Below, piece after piece: positions 23,625 through 33,114 of a DNA stretch of 37,178 nt (position 1 is its first letter; the number at the start of each line of letters is the position of its first letter). Position numbers and translations under genes: made by a program. Below the pieces are notes generated by a model, which had not been told where the DNA came from, did not search any database, and saw only the letters and a list, made by a program, of their open reading frames with translations. This DNA comes from an uncultured Anaerolineae bacterium (lineage in GTDB: Bacteria; Chloroflexota; Anaerolineae; J036; Brachytrichaceae): NCBI GenBank assembly GCA_937927775.1, contig CALBEF010000055.1, positions 1-37,178 on the forward strand, written 5' to 3'.

Positions 23625-24479
23625 CTACGTCACGTCCACTTTCACCGGCAATTGCGCGATCACCTTGCGCAGGGCGTTGACAGCTATCTGCATCCCATCC
23701 GGCCCGCTGATTCCACCGTACTGCCCGGCAAACTTCAAGTGCGGCTCCAGCGTCAGAAAGCCCCGGTAGCCGCGTTCGGCCAGCGCTGTCAGCAGCCCCG
23801 GCACATCGCCGTCGCCTTCGCCAGCCGGCTTGACGCAGTGTTCGGAAAACGAGGCGTCCTTGATGTGCACGTGGGCCGTCAGATCGCCGAGCAGCGGCCA
23901 GGCGTCGGCCATCGGCTTCACACCGCACAGCACGTAGTTGGCCGGGTCGAAGGCGTTGCGCAGCGCCGGCGAGTTCACGGCGCGGTGAATATCCAGGCAG
24001 CGTTCCGGCACATCGCCGTAAATCTCGCTCTCATTCTCATGCGCCAGCGTAAGGCCGGCCTGCGCGGCGCGAGCGGTTAGCGCGCCCATACGTTCCATGA
24101 TCTCCTCGCGGTAGTAATCCCACGACCGGCCCGGCGAATTCGCTTTCTCCGGCTTGTAGAACGAGAACACGCGCACCAGCGTGGTGTCCAGCGCGTGGGC
24201 GGCGCGGATGGCGCGCTCCATGTTCGCCATCTCATATTCGCGCGGCTGGTCGATCAACGACTTGCCGATCGGGCTGCCGATGGCCGAGACTTTGAACCCG
24301 CGCGCGTCGAGCATCTCCTTTGCGCGCGCCAACTGGGCCGCGTCCAGGTCCAGCACGTTCAAGCCCCACGCGGCGCGCAACTCCAGATAATGAATATCGT
24401 TTGCCTCCAGCACGTCGAGCTGGGTGGCCAGATCGTCGTCGATTTCGTCGCCAAAGGCGCTCAGAATAAAGTGTGTCAT
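23625..24479 (-). CDS. Sugar phosphate isomerase/epimerase-like TIM barrel (first)
   Basis: The 284-aa product belongs to the xylose isomerase-like/AP endonuclease 2 superfamily: an opening strand ILSAFGDEI, the HYLELRAAWGLNVLDLD segment, TLVRVFSFY, GLTLAHENESEIYGD with the metal-ligand Glu, NAFDPANYVLCG, HVHIKDASF with the His/Asp ligand pair, and GFLTLEPHLKFAGQ with the last Glu. Such enzymes isomerise or epimerise sugars or keto-sugars, or act as lyases on 3-keto-glycosides, using a divalent metal. It lies in a minus-strand group with a paralogue and a Gfo/Idh dehydrogenase, suggesting a shared oxidation/isomerisation route. ATG 24479 is the natural start. Confidence 0.88.
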   Translation of the reverse strand: MTHFILSAFGDEIDDDLATQLDVLEANDIHYLELRAAWGLNVLDLDAAQLARAKEMLDARGFKVSAIGSPIGKSLIDQPREYEMANMERAIRAAHALDTTLVRVFSFYKPEKANSPGRSWDYYREEIMERMGALTARAAQAGLTLAHENESEIYGDVPERCLDIHRAVNSPALRNAFDPANYVLCGVKPMADAWPLLGDLTAHVHIKDASFSEHCVKPAGEGDGDVPGLLTALAERGYRGFLTLEPHLKFAGQYGGISGPDGMQIAVNALRKVIAQLPVKVDVT

Positions 24480-24496
24480 GGCAGGGTTGTGTGTCT

Positions 24497-24573
24497 TGAG
24501 TGCTGAGTGCTGAGTGTCGCAGGGCGCGAATGGCTCAATGACTCAATCGCTCAATCGCTCAACCGCTCAATTC
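24497..24573. repeat. Two arrays: heptamer TGAGTGC and octamer CTCAATCG, over a stop codon
   Basis: Three TGAGTGC-type units (24497-24517), then five octamers CTCAATGA/CTCAATCG/CTCAACCG/CTCAATTC (24534-24573). The stop of the second TIM-barrel gene (24567-24569) lies inside. The octamer recurs at 33073-33114; the heptamer recurs inverted in the 29410 array. Confidence 0.8.
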
Positions 24574-25334
24574 TCGAATGACTTCATGAAGGCCAGCGCG
24601 TCGGGGGCCTGCGCCGGCAGGTCTTCCCAGGAACACTCGGCCGAGATGCGCGCGTTGTAGCCGGCTTCGCGCAGGGCGGCGATAAAGCCGGCGTAGTCGT
24701 ATCCCGGCACGTGCGGGGCGCGCCGCCCCCCGCCGGCCACGTGCGCGTGCGCCAGAAGCGGGCCGGCCGCTGTCACATGCGCGACAGGCTCCTGCTCTAC
24801 TTCGAGATGAAAGATGTCTGCCAGCAGCCGGATGCCGGGCAGCGCATACTCGTCCAGAAAGGCCTGGCTCTCGGCCAGCGTGTTAAACACGTTGCACTCG
24901 TTGCGATTCAGATGTTCGAGCGCGATCTGCAAGCCGGCGTGGTCGGCTTCATCGGCAATCAGCGCGATGGAGTCGGCCAACTCGGCCAGCGCCGCTGGGC
25001 GCGGCATATCATCGGGAATGCGCCGCGCGCCGCCGCTGCCCAGCACAACCACAGCCGCGCCCAGTTGCGCCATGCGGCTGAACGCGCGCCGCGTGTAGAC
25101 GCGCAGGGCGTCCAGGTCGCGTTTGGGTCCGACCAGGGGCAACTGCGGCGGGATCAGCGCGTTGAACGCCTCGGCGCGCAGAGGCGCCGCGCCGAACGCG
25201 CGCAGGGCCGGCAACGCAGCAGCGTCGTCATCGAACGGCTGCACGGCTTTGGCCGGCAGCTCGCAGAAATCGAAGCCGGCCCGCGCGATCACCTCGATCT
25301 GCTCTCGCGTGGACACACAGCATCCATATCGCAT
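24567..25334 (-). CDS. Sugar phosphate isomerase/epimerase-like TIM barrel (second)
   Basis: The 255-aa product is a shorter member of the same superfamily: MRYGCCVSTREQIEVIARAGFDFCE, VVVLGSGGARRIPDD, LQIALEHLNRNECNVFNTL with the Glu ligand, LLADIFHLEVEQEPV with the Asp/His ligands, LAHAHVAGG and ISAECSWED with the last Glu. It is predicted to be a cytoplasmic metal-dependent isomerase, epimerase or lyase for a keto-sugar. It lies 49 bp after the Gfo/Idh gene and 87 bp before the first TIM-barrel gene, all on the minus strand and probably one operon. The C-terminal codons and stop run into an octamer repeat, so the end of the protein may have been reset by the repeat. Confidence 0.87.
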   Translation of the reverse strand: MRYGCCVSTREQIEVIARAGFDFCELPAKAVQPFDDDAAALPALRAFGAAPLRAEAFNALIPPQLPLVGPKRDLDALRVYTRRAFSRMAQLGAAVVVLGSGGARRIPDDMPRPAALAELADSIALIADEADHAGLQIALEHLNRNECNVFNTLAESQAFLDEYALPGIRLLADIFHLEVEQEPVAHVTAAGPLLAHAHVAGGGRRAPHVPGYDYAGFIAALREAGYNARISAECSWEDLPAQAPDALAFMKSFEN

Positions 25335-25383
25335 CGCGTCAAATCCTTTTCAGCGCGAGCGCGCTCTCCATCTCTTTATGTTT

Positions 25384-26523
<1,140 letters not shown>

Positions 26524-26549
26524 TGATCTGTTCCTCGGTTGTGTGGAGT

Positions 26550-26577
26550 GCGCGCATAAATATGCGCGCGCATTTTA
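26550..26577 (-). promoter_or_regulatory. Candidate promoter and operator palindrome for the Gfo/Idh operon
   Basis: The minus strand has TGCTAAAAT (-10 TAAAAT at 26572-26577). Just downstream is a 20-bp palindrome with 9-bp arms GCGCGCATA/TATGCGCGC (26550-26569) and an AA centre, positioned over the expected transcription start. This is where a LacI/ROK/AraC-type sugar regulator could bind; no regulator gene is in the window. Confidence 0.4.
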
Positions 26578-26595
26578 GCATCAACGATTCTTCAC

Positions 26596-26618
26596 GGGTG
26601 TATTTCTCTGTGGGGACA
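26596..26618 (+). repeat. Copy of the putative IS left-end sequence
   Basis: This 23-nt stretch (starting GGGTGTATTTCTCTGT) matches 36689-36711 near the IS transposase gene, with about two substitutions and one indel. It could be a solo IS end or a MITE remnant. Confidence 0.4.
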
Positions 26619-26705
26619 TGTTGCCCGGCTTTTGCAAAGTCTGTGGGCGTGTGTGGGGAGTTGCAGCGCAGCACCGTCGTCATGCCCGCGCAGTGCCCTG
26701 TGTAG

Positions 26706-26894
26706 CGCGCGGATTTATCCCGCGCAACGAGCGCGCGCAACGGTTCGGATTGCCCCTGCCGGGAAATGCATCCCGCATTTTCCGGTGTGCCAATTGGCCT
26801 GCGAAGCAGGGCAAGCCCGGCGGCTTGCCCTACAGGCATACCCACTGCGCGCGACACTCTCTGCCGGGGAATTCGCCCTGCTGGGAAATGCGCC
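26706..26894. repeat. Cluster of REP-like palindromes and 17-mer repeats
   Basis: Within the 470-bp gap: an imperfect stem around GCGCGGATTTATCCCGCGC (26708-26726); arms CCGGGAAATGC (26759-26769) and GCATTTTCCGG (26775-26785); the 26-nt hairpin at 26809-26834; and two tandem 17-mers at 26861-26877 and 26878-26894 that resemble 26756-26772. No gene is convincing here. Confidence 0.5.
26809..26834. repeat. 26-nt hairpin repeat, copy 2
   Basis: GGGCAAGCC (26809-26817), loop CGGC, GGCTTGCCC (26822-26830), then TACA. It is the reverse complement of 54-79 except for one loop base. Confidence 0.7.
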
Positions 26895-26898
26895 CTTC

Positions 26899-26927
26899 TT
26901 CACGAGTAGCGCAAACTGTCAGATAAT
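26899..26927 (+). promoter_or_regulatory. Predicted promoter of the alpha-galactosidase gene
   Basis: TTCACG (26899-26904) and GATAAT (26922-26927) are 17 bp apart. The leader (about 60 nt) carries inverted ATCCTCC (26944-26950) and GGAGGAT (26970-26976); the CCTCC could also pair with the RBS GGAGG at 26983-26987. Confidence 0.45.
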
Positions 26928-26994
26928 CGTCATCGCTCAATTCATCCTCCTGCGGGTTCACACTCTGCGGGAGGATCACACCGGAGGACAACGC

Positions 26995-29073
26995 ATGCAA
27001 GCGCATTACGAGGCGAAACAGAGCGTGTGGACCCTGACGTGGAAGGACGTGCTGCTCCGGCTTCGTCTGGTCGACGGCGCGCTGAGCGCCGATTACTTTG
27101 GCCCGGCCGCCTGGGTCGATTCGGCCGCCGCGCAACCTTCCATCAGCGACGCTATTTGGGAGACACATTGTATGGCGAGCGTCGGCCTGGCGCCCGACGC
27201 AGCCCCGGCGCGCTGGGAGCTGGTGGATTGGTTGCAGCCCTCACCGCTGTCCGTCGCAATTCGGCTGCGTTCAGCCTGCGCGCCGCTGGCAGCCGAGGTT
27301 CATTTCTGCCAGGACAAGGACAGTGGCCTGCTGGTGATGCGCGCCGAGCTGACCAACGAAAGCCCGACCGATATTGTCCGCCTGAATCATGCCGTCAGCG
27401 CCGGCCTGTGTCTGCCGGCGCAGATCAGGGAGATCGTTCATCTCAGCGGGCGCTGGGGCGCCGAAACGCAAGTCCAGCGCCTGGCGTTGCCGGCGACGCA
27501 AATCATGCTCGAAAGTCGCTCCGGCAAAACCAGCTTTGAATGTGCGCCCTATGTCGCGCTACTGGCGCCGGACTACGCCTTCGTTTTCGAGCTGGCGTGG
27601 TCGGGAAACTGGCAGATGCCGGTGCGCCGGCTGGCCGATGGCCGGGTGACGGTGAGCGCCGGCCTGAATGACTGGGGATTGCGGCACGCGCTGCGCCCAG
27701 GCGAAAAGCTGGCCCTGCCCGAAGTGTTCGCCCTGTGCGCCAGGGGCGATTTGAACACGGCCACGCAACGCCTGCACGATTATCGCCGGCGCTTCCCCGG
27801 CCCGGACAATCAACACCCCGTGCCGGTGCAGTTCAACACCTGGTATGTCTTCAACGAGCAGGTGCCCGTGCGCCAGATGAAAGCCGCTGCCGACGCCGCC
27901 GCCGATCTGGGCTGCGAAGTGTTTGTGCTGGACGCCGGCTGGTACACCACCGAGGGCGAGCAGGCCGGCGAAGGCTGGTGGGCGCGCGCGGGTGATTGGG
28001 TTGTCAACTCGCACTGGTTTCCGAACGGCCTGGAGGAGTTGAGTGACTATTGCCACTCGCACGGGCTGGATTTTGGCGTGTGGTTCGAGCCGGAGGCGGT
28101 GGGCGCGAGCGCCGTCGTGCGCCGGGAACATCCAGAGTGGCTGCACGCGATTGGCGGCGCGCCCACGCCGCCCGATCAGCGCGCGATTCTGAACCTGGGT
28201 GTGCCGGAGGCGCGCGCGTTTATCCGCGAGCGCATCCTGCGCGTCCTGCGCGCCACCCGCGCGGAGTGGATGAAGTGGGATTTCAACACCGACCTGCGCC
28301 AGGGCGGGTGGGCGCCTGGCCTTCCGCCTGAATTGACCGATCACGACCCGCTCATCGCCCACTACCAGGGGTTGTATCAACTGCAACGCGAAATTCGAGA
28401 CGCGATTCCGAATCTGACGCTGGAGATGTGCGCCGGCGGCGGCGGGCGATTCGACCCGGCCATTCTGGCCAACGCGCATGTGAACTGGATGAGCGACCAG
28501 ACCAATCCGCTGATGAATCTGGCGATTCACTTCGGCAGCCAGCTTGCCCATTGCGCCTTCGAGTGCAACGACTGGCTGGTGGAATGGCCGCCGCACAGCG
28601 CCATCGGCGCGCAGACCGATCCGCGCGGCGACCTGGCCTTTCGCGCGCGGGTTGCCATGCTCGGGTCGTTCGGCATCAGCGCGCCGGTAGAGCGTTGGAC
28701 GGAAGAAGAGAAGTCCATCGTCAGGACGCATGTGACGTGGTACAAACAGATCATCCAGCCGATCGTGCTCAACGGCGATCAGTATTTCCTGACCGAACCG
28801 CCGCCGCTGGATGGCAACGGCGACTGGGCGGCGGTGTGGTACGCGGCAAAAAACAGCGAGCGCGGTGTGCTGTTCGCGTTCCGGCTGGCCGGCGCAGACG
28901 CCCACCGTCTGTTGCCGCTGCCGGGGCTGAATCCCGAAGCGCGCTATCGCCTGCGTTCCCCGGAGGGCTGGACGGCCGAGCACACCGGCGGCGAACTGGC
29001 CGATGGGCTGGTCGTCGATCTGGATGATTTCTTCCGCTCCGCGCTGATCTATGTTGAACAGACGCAAATCTAG
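26995..29073 (+). CDS. Alpha-galactosidase, glycoside hydrolase family 36
   Basis: I start at ATG 26995 (692 aa), 7 nt after GGAGG; the open frame back to 26632 crosses the palindrome cluster. There is no signal peptide, so it acts on imported substrate. An N-terminal beta-supersandwich domain (to about residue 270) precedes the GH36 barrel: FNTWYVFNEQV, EVFVLDAGWY, DFGVWFEPEAVG, then WMKWDFN with nucleophile Asp429, the CAGGGGRFDP segment, and acid/base Asp501 in NWMSDQTNP. A beta-sandwich C-terminus follows. The enzyme removes alpha-linked galactose from raffinose-type oligosaccharides or galactomannan fragments by a retaining mechanism. Related enzymes can be alpha-N-acetylgalactosaminidases, so specificity is not certain. 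Confidence 0.93.
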   Translation: MQAHYEAKQSVWTLTWKDVLLRLRLVDGALSADYFGPAAWVDSAAAQPSISDAIWETHCMASVGLAPDAAPARWELVDWLQPSPLSVAIRLRSACAPLAAEVHFCQDKDSGLLVMRAELTNESPTDIVRLNHAVSAGLCLPAQIREIVHLSGRWGAETQVQRLALPATQIMLESRSGKTSFECAPYVALLAPDYAFVFELAWSGNWQMPVRRLADGRVTVSAGLNDWGLRHALRPGEKLALPEVFALCARGDLNTATQRLHDYRRRFPGPDNQHPVPVQFNTWYVFNEQVPVRQMKAAADAAADLGCEVFVLDAGWYTTEGEQAGEGWWARAGDWVVNSHWFPNGLEELSDYCHSHGLDFGVWFEPEAVGASAVVRREHPEWLHAIGGAPTPPDQRAILNLGVPEARAFIRERILRVLRATRAEWMKWDFNTDLRQGGWAPGLPPELTDHDPLIAHYQGLYQLQREIRDAIPNLTLEMCAGGGGRFDPAILANAHVNWMSDQTNPLMNLAIHFGSQLAHCAFECNDWLVEWPPHSAIGAQTDPRGDLAFRARVAMLGSFGISAPVERWTEEEKSIVRTHVTWYKQIIQPIVLNGDQYFLTEPPPLDGNGDWAAVWYAAKNSERGVLFAFRLAGADAHRLLPLPGLNPEARYRLRSPEGWTAEHTGGELADGLVVDLDDFFRSALIYVEQTQI

Positions 29074-29290
29074 CAACGAGCAATTCGCGTCAAATCAATC
29101 GTCTGACAGATGACACATTCTGATGAATGAGAGGTGTGTTGTGTGCCGTCGACTGTCTCAGCCACAACGCCCAGCTTGCGTCGCGCGATCGCACAACACA
29201 AGCCGTGTTCTCAACGCCTGTCAGCGGTAGGATGGGCAGGCTGTCGGCGCGCATCCTGCTTTGAGTTGCGCTACGTAGCACAGATTTCCC

Positions 29291-31933
29291 ATGCCCGGTC
29301 CAATCCACGAAACCGACCAGCGGCCCGGCGACCTGCCGCCGGCCTCGTCGCCGAACACCTGGCCGCCGCCGCCCCGGCGCGCCGGCTACATCCCCGCGCC
29401 GGCCAAACCCAGAACTCAGAACTCAGAATCCAGAATCCAGAATCCAGAATCCAGCACTCGGAATCCAGCGCTCGGCACTCAGCACTCAACACTCCGCACT
29501 CAGAAGTCAAAATCGTCAATCGTCAATCGTCAATCGTCAATTGGCAGCCGTCTGGCGCGCGCGTTCTTCGTGCTGGCCGTTGTCGGCGTGGTGATGTTTT
29601 TTGGCGTGATTGCCATCGGCGCGGCCGGCTATATCTGGATTTCACGCGACATCCCCGACGTGGCAACCCTGAAAGAGCGCCAAAGCCGGTTTGCCAGCAC
29701 CAAAATCTATGATCGCAACAACACCCTGCTGGTCGAGTTGACCGATCCCACCAATCCGACCGCCGGCCGGCGCACATTTGTCCGGCTCGATCAGATCAGC
29801 CGCCGGTTGATCGAGGCCACGCTGGCCACCGAAGACCCCAACTTCTATCGCTATTCCGTTGGCTTCGATCCGATTGCCATCATCCGCATGGTGTACTACG
29901 CCGTGACCGAGCGCGAGTTTGTCAGCGGCGGTAGCACCATCACGCAGCAGGTGGCGCGCAATCTGCTCCTGTCGCCCGAAGAGCGCGCCGCCCGCACCGT
30001 CGAGCGCAAGTTGCGCGAGATCGTGCTGGCTAACGAGTTGTCCCGGCGTTACCCGCGCGACACGATCCTGGAGATCTACCTGAACGAGATCTACTACGGC
30101 AACCAGGCGTATGGCATCGAGGCGGCCAGTCAGATCTATTTCAACAAGCCGGCTGCGCAACTCAATCTGGCCGAAGCGTCGTTCCTGGCCGGCATTCCAC
30201 AGTCGCCGGTGTTGTGGGACCCGGTGGCGAACAAAGAGAACACCCTGCGCCGGCAGCGCGTGGTGCTGGGCCTGATGGCCGATGCCGGCTTCATCACGCG
30301 GCGAGAGATTGCGCCGGCTATCGACGCCATGCGCGCCATGACTTTCCAGGCGCCGTTGCCGAATGTCTCCGGCGTCGCCCCGCACTTCATGGTCTACGCG
30401 CAACACCTGCTGAACGCGGAATATGGCGCCGACGGACTGTATCGCACCGGCCTGCGCGTCTACACCACGCTCGATCCGCGCATCCAGAAAATCGCCGAGG
30501 AGGCCGTCAGAAATCACCTCAGCACACTGGCCGGCCAGAACGTGACCAACGGCGCGGTGGTCGTGCTTGACCCGCACAGCGGCGCGATTCTGGCGATGGT
30601 GGGCAGCGCCGATTTTTATGACGAAGCCATCGACGGCCAGGTGAACATCGCCCTCTCATTGCGTCAGCCCGGCTCATCTATCAAGCCGTTCACGTATCTG
30701 GCCGCGTTTGAGAAGGGTTACACGCCGGCCACGCTGTTCTGGGACGTGGAGACCACTTTTGTCAATCAGTACGGGCAGACTTACACGCCGAAGAACTACG
30801 ACAACAAGTTTCACGGCCCGATGTTGTTGCGCGAGGCGCTGGCGCGCAGCATGAACGTGCCGGCGGTGAAAGCGATGGAGTTCGTGGGCGTGCCGGCTTT
30901 TCTGGAGTTGACCGAGCGTGTAGGCATTCATTTCCCGCCCAGCGATATGTATGGCCTCGCCCTCACGCTGGGCGGCGGCGAGACCCGTTTGCTCGACCTG
31001 ACCGCCGGCTATGCGACGCTGGCCGCCGGCGGCTGGAAAGTGACGCCTACGCCCTTCCTGCGTATCGAGCTGGCCGATGGGCAGGTCATCAGGGACTACG
31101 CGCAGGCCGCCGCCGCTGATCGTCAATCGCATCCGCCGGTTGTGTCGCCCGAACACGCTTATCTGATTGCGCACATTCTCAGCGACAACGAGGCGCGCGC
31201 CAAAACGTTTGGCCGCAACAGCGTGTTGCGGCTGTCCCGCCCGGCCGCCGTGAAAACTGGCACCACCAACGACTTCCGCGACAATCTGACAGTGGGCTAC
31301 ACGCCTGATCTGGTCGTGGGCGTGTGGGTGGGCAACAGCGACAACTCGCCGATGAAGGGCGTGTCGGGCATCAGCGGCGCCGCGCCCATCTGGCGCGAGG
31401 TGATGGAGCGCGCGCTGGAAGGCCAGCCTCCCAGAGAGTTCGCGCGCCCGCCCGGCGTCATCGAGGCCGAGATTTGTCTCGACGGCGGCCACCAGCCATC
31501 GCCCAACTGCCCGCCCGATCGCCGGCGCATCGAAGTGTTCAAGGCCGATCAGGGGCCGTTGCCGCCGGATGAGGCGCTGGAGCGGCAAGTGCAGGCCGGC
31601 GACCCGAACGCAGCGCCGCCCCCGCCGCCGGCGCAAAGCGAAATCGTCATCAGCCAGCCGGCGAATGGATCGCTGATCGGGCGCGGCCTGCTGTCCATCC
31701 GGGGCACGGTCAACCCGCCCGGCTTCCAGTCCTATCAGGTCGAATACGGCGAGGGGGATGAGCCAGGCGAGTGGCGCTGGATCAGCGGGCCGCACCTCAG
31801 CCCGGTGATCGACGGTCAATTGACCGAGTGGGGGATCGAGGGGTTGCCGGCGGGGCGCTACACCCTGCGTGTCACGACGTTCACGGACAATGGCGCAATC
31901 ACCGGCTACACCCGCTTTGATGTCGGCCCGTGA
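29291..31933 (+). CDS. Class A penicillin-binding protein (transglycosylase/transpeptidase)
   Basis: The 880-aa protein starts at ATG 29291 with a Pro-rich cytoplasmic tail; residues 40-84 are a translated heptamer array. One membrane helix (about 91-114) precedes the GT51 glycosyltransferase domain with catalytic Glu181 (EDPNFYRY) and GGSTITQQVARNLLL (about 213-227). The transpeptidase domain has SSIK (Ser462, Lys465), SMN (520-522) and KTGT (655-658). A C-terminal beta-sandwich (about 785-878, SQPANGSLIGRGLLSIRGTV) is an Ig-like accessory module. It polymerises and cross-links peptidoglycan on the outer face. No RBS is obvious and the next Met lies inside the membrane helix, so initiation at 29291 is favoured by necessity. 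It ends 5 bp before the convergent Tro-type permease stop. The 217-bp gap before it holds only decayed repeat (29098-29115). Confidence 0.95.
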   Translation: MPGPIHETDQRPGDLPPASSPNTWPPPPRRAGYIPAPAKPRTQNSESRIQNPESSTRNPALGTQHSTLRTQKSKSSIVNRQSSIGSRLARAFFVLAVVGVVMFFGVIAIGAAGYIWISRDIPDVATLKERQSRFASTKIYDRNNTLLVELTDPTNPTAGRRTFVRLDQISRRLIEATLATEDPNFYRYSVGFDPIAIIRMVYYAVTEREFVSGGSTITQQVARNLLLSPEERAARTVERKLREIVLANELSRRYPRDTILEIYLNEIYYGNQAYGIEAASQIYFNKPAAQLNLAEASFLAGIPQSPVLWDPVANKENTLRRQRVVLGLMADAGFITRREIAPAIDAMRAMTFQAPLPNVSGVAPHFMVYAQHLLNAEYGADGLYRTGLRVYTTLDPRIQKIAEEAVRNHLSTLAGQNVTNGAVVVLDPHSGAILAMVGSADFYDEAIDGQVNIALSLRQPGSSIKPFTYLAAFEKGYTPATLFWDVETTFVNQYGQTYTPKNYDNKFHGPMLLREALARSMNVPAVKAMEFVGVPAFLELTERVGIHFPPSDMYGLALTLGGGETRLLDLTAGYATLAAGGWKVTPTPFLRIELADGQVIRDYAQAAAADRQSHPPVVSPEHAYLIAHILSDNEARAKTFGRNSVLRLSRPAAVKTGTTNDFRDNLTVGYTPDLVVGVWVGNSDNSPMKGVSGISGAAPIWREVMERALEGQPPREFARPPGVIEAEICLDGGHQPSPNCPPDRRRIEVFKADQGPLPPDEALERQVQAGDPNAAPPPPPAQSEIVISQPANGSLIGRGLLSIRGTVNPPGFQSYQVEYGEGDEPGEWRWISGPHLSPVIDGQLTEWGIEGLPAGRYTLRVTTFTDNGAITGYTRFDVGP
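29410..29541. repeat. Composite in-frame heptamer array at the PBP N-terminus
   Basis: Fifteen units in the CAGAACT/CAGAATC/CAGCACT series (29410-29514), then TCGTCAA-type units (29515-29541). CAGCACT is the inverse of TGAGTGC (24497) and GTCAATC the inverse of CGATTGA (18371), so one array joins families found elsewhere singly. Confidence 0.88.
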
Positions 31934-31938
31934 GCGTG

Positions 31939-33063
31939 TCAGCGGGCGTCTGACTGCTCTGCCATGCGCGCCGATTCCGCTTCGGTGCGTCCCTGCGTGG
32001 TGAGCGACAGATCATCTCCGCTCCGCCGTAGCAAATCCGCCTGCGCCGCTTTGCGCGTGATGCGCCGGGCAAAGCTGGCGCTCCAGCGCAGTTCACTGCT
32101 CAGGTGGCCGATGGCGCTTTCAGCCTGCCGGTTGGGCGATTGCTCGTGATTGAGCAGATGCACCAGTAGCGTTTGCACGCCGAATTCCACCCGCTGACGT
32201 TGCAGCCGGCGCGCCCGCGCTACCAACCCGTGCTGCGGGGCAAACAGGAAGGCCAAGCCGAAGAAAACGCCGGTCATGGTGGCTATCGATCCGGCTACCG
32301 AGGCGTCCAGTGCGCTGGCGACGATATAGCCGGAGACTGCGGACAGCGCGCCGATTGCCGCCGCCAGCGCGATCATCACCGCAAGCCGGTCGGTCAGCAG
32401 CCAGGCCGTGGCCGCCGGCACAACGAACAGCGCCACGACCAGGATTGCGCCGACTGCGGTGAACGCGCCAACCGTCGTGATCGACACGACGGCCATCAGC
32501 GCATAATGAATCAGCGCCGGTGAAAATCCCAGCGCCGCCGCCAGGCCGGGATCGAACGTTGCTACTTTCAATTCCTTGTACAGCAGGCTGACAAACAGCG
32601 CGTTCATCAGGCATAGCCCGCTCATCACCCATAGTGATTGCGGGCCGAGGTTGACGCCGTTGATGTAAAGTAGATCGAAGGGGGCGAACTCGATGTTGCC
32701 ATAGAGGATGGCGTCGGCGTCAAGATGAACATTGGCGAAATATCTGGACACGATGAACGTGCCGAGCGCGAACATGGCTGGGAAGACGATGCCAATCGCG
32801 GATTCGCCGGCCATGCGGCCGGTGTTTTGCAGCGCCTCGACCAGGCTGACGGTTAGAACGGCCGCCAGCACCGCGCCGGCGAACCCGGCCAGCAGGTCCG
32901 GCCCCTGCGCCAGGAAGTAGCCGGCCACCAGCCCCGGCAGAATGGCGTGGCTGATCGCGTCCACCATCATCGCCATGCGGCGCAGGATCAGAAAGGCGCC
33001 CGATAACGCGCAGGCGATTGCGACCAGCACGCCGGTGAGCAATATGACCATTGCAGAAGACAT
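31939..33063 (-). CDS. Mn/Zn/Fe ABC transporter permease with C-terminal winged-helix (DtxR-like) domain
   Basis: I start at ATG 33063 (374 aa), 7 nt after GAGGG. Residues 1-275 form the eight-to-nine-helix ABC-3 permease (GAFLILRRMAMMVDAISHAILPG, GFSPALIHYALMAVVSITTVGAFTAVGAILV). Residues about 285-365 are soluble and look like a winged helix of the iron-dependent repressor type (VQTLLVHLLNHE, then ITRKAAQADLLRRSGDDLSLTTQGRTEA). Such fusions occur in Tro/Mnt-type metal importers, and the domain may sense metal or gate transport instead of binding DNA (inference). It is the last gene of the four-gene operon, 37 bp after the first permease, a gap filled with octamer repeats. Confidence 0.88.
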   Translation of the reverse strand: MSSAMVILLTGVLVAIACALSGAFLILRRMAMMVDAISHAILPGLVAGYFLAQGPDLLAGFAGAVLAAVLTVSLVEALQNTGRMAGESAIGIVFPAMFALGTFIVSRYFANVHLDADAILYGNIEFAPFDLLYINGVNLGPQSLWVMSGLCLMNALFVSLLYKELKVATFDPGLAAALGFSPALIHYALMAVVSITTVGAFTAVGAILVVALFVVPAATAWLLTDRLAVMIALAAAIGALSAVSGYIVASALDASVAGSIATMTGVFFGLAFLFAPQHGLVARARRLQRQRVEFGVQTLLVHLLNHEQSPNRQAESAIGHLSSELRWSASFARRITRKAAQADLLRRSGDDLSLTTQGRTEAESARMAEQSDAR

Positions 33064-33072
33064 CGCAGATCC

Positions 33073-33114
33073 CTCAATAATGACCCAATGACTCAATGAC
33101 TCAATCGCTCAATC
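33073..33114. repeat. Octamer array (CTCAATGA/CTCAATCG) over a stop codon
   Basis: CTCAATAA, then CTCAATGA, CTCAATCG and CTCAATC with a decayed unit between. The stop of the first permease (33101-33103) lies inside. Same unit as 24534-24573. Confidence 0.7.

Noticed and set aside
26632-26994. N-terminal extension of the alpha-galactosidase
   Set aside because: It would translate the palindrome cluster; the ATG at 26995 has GGAGG at ideal spacing.
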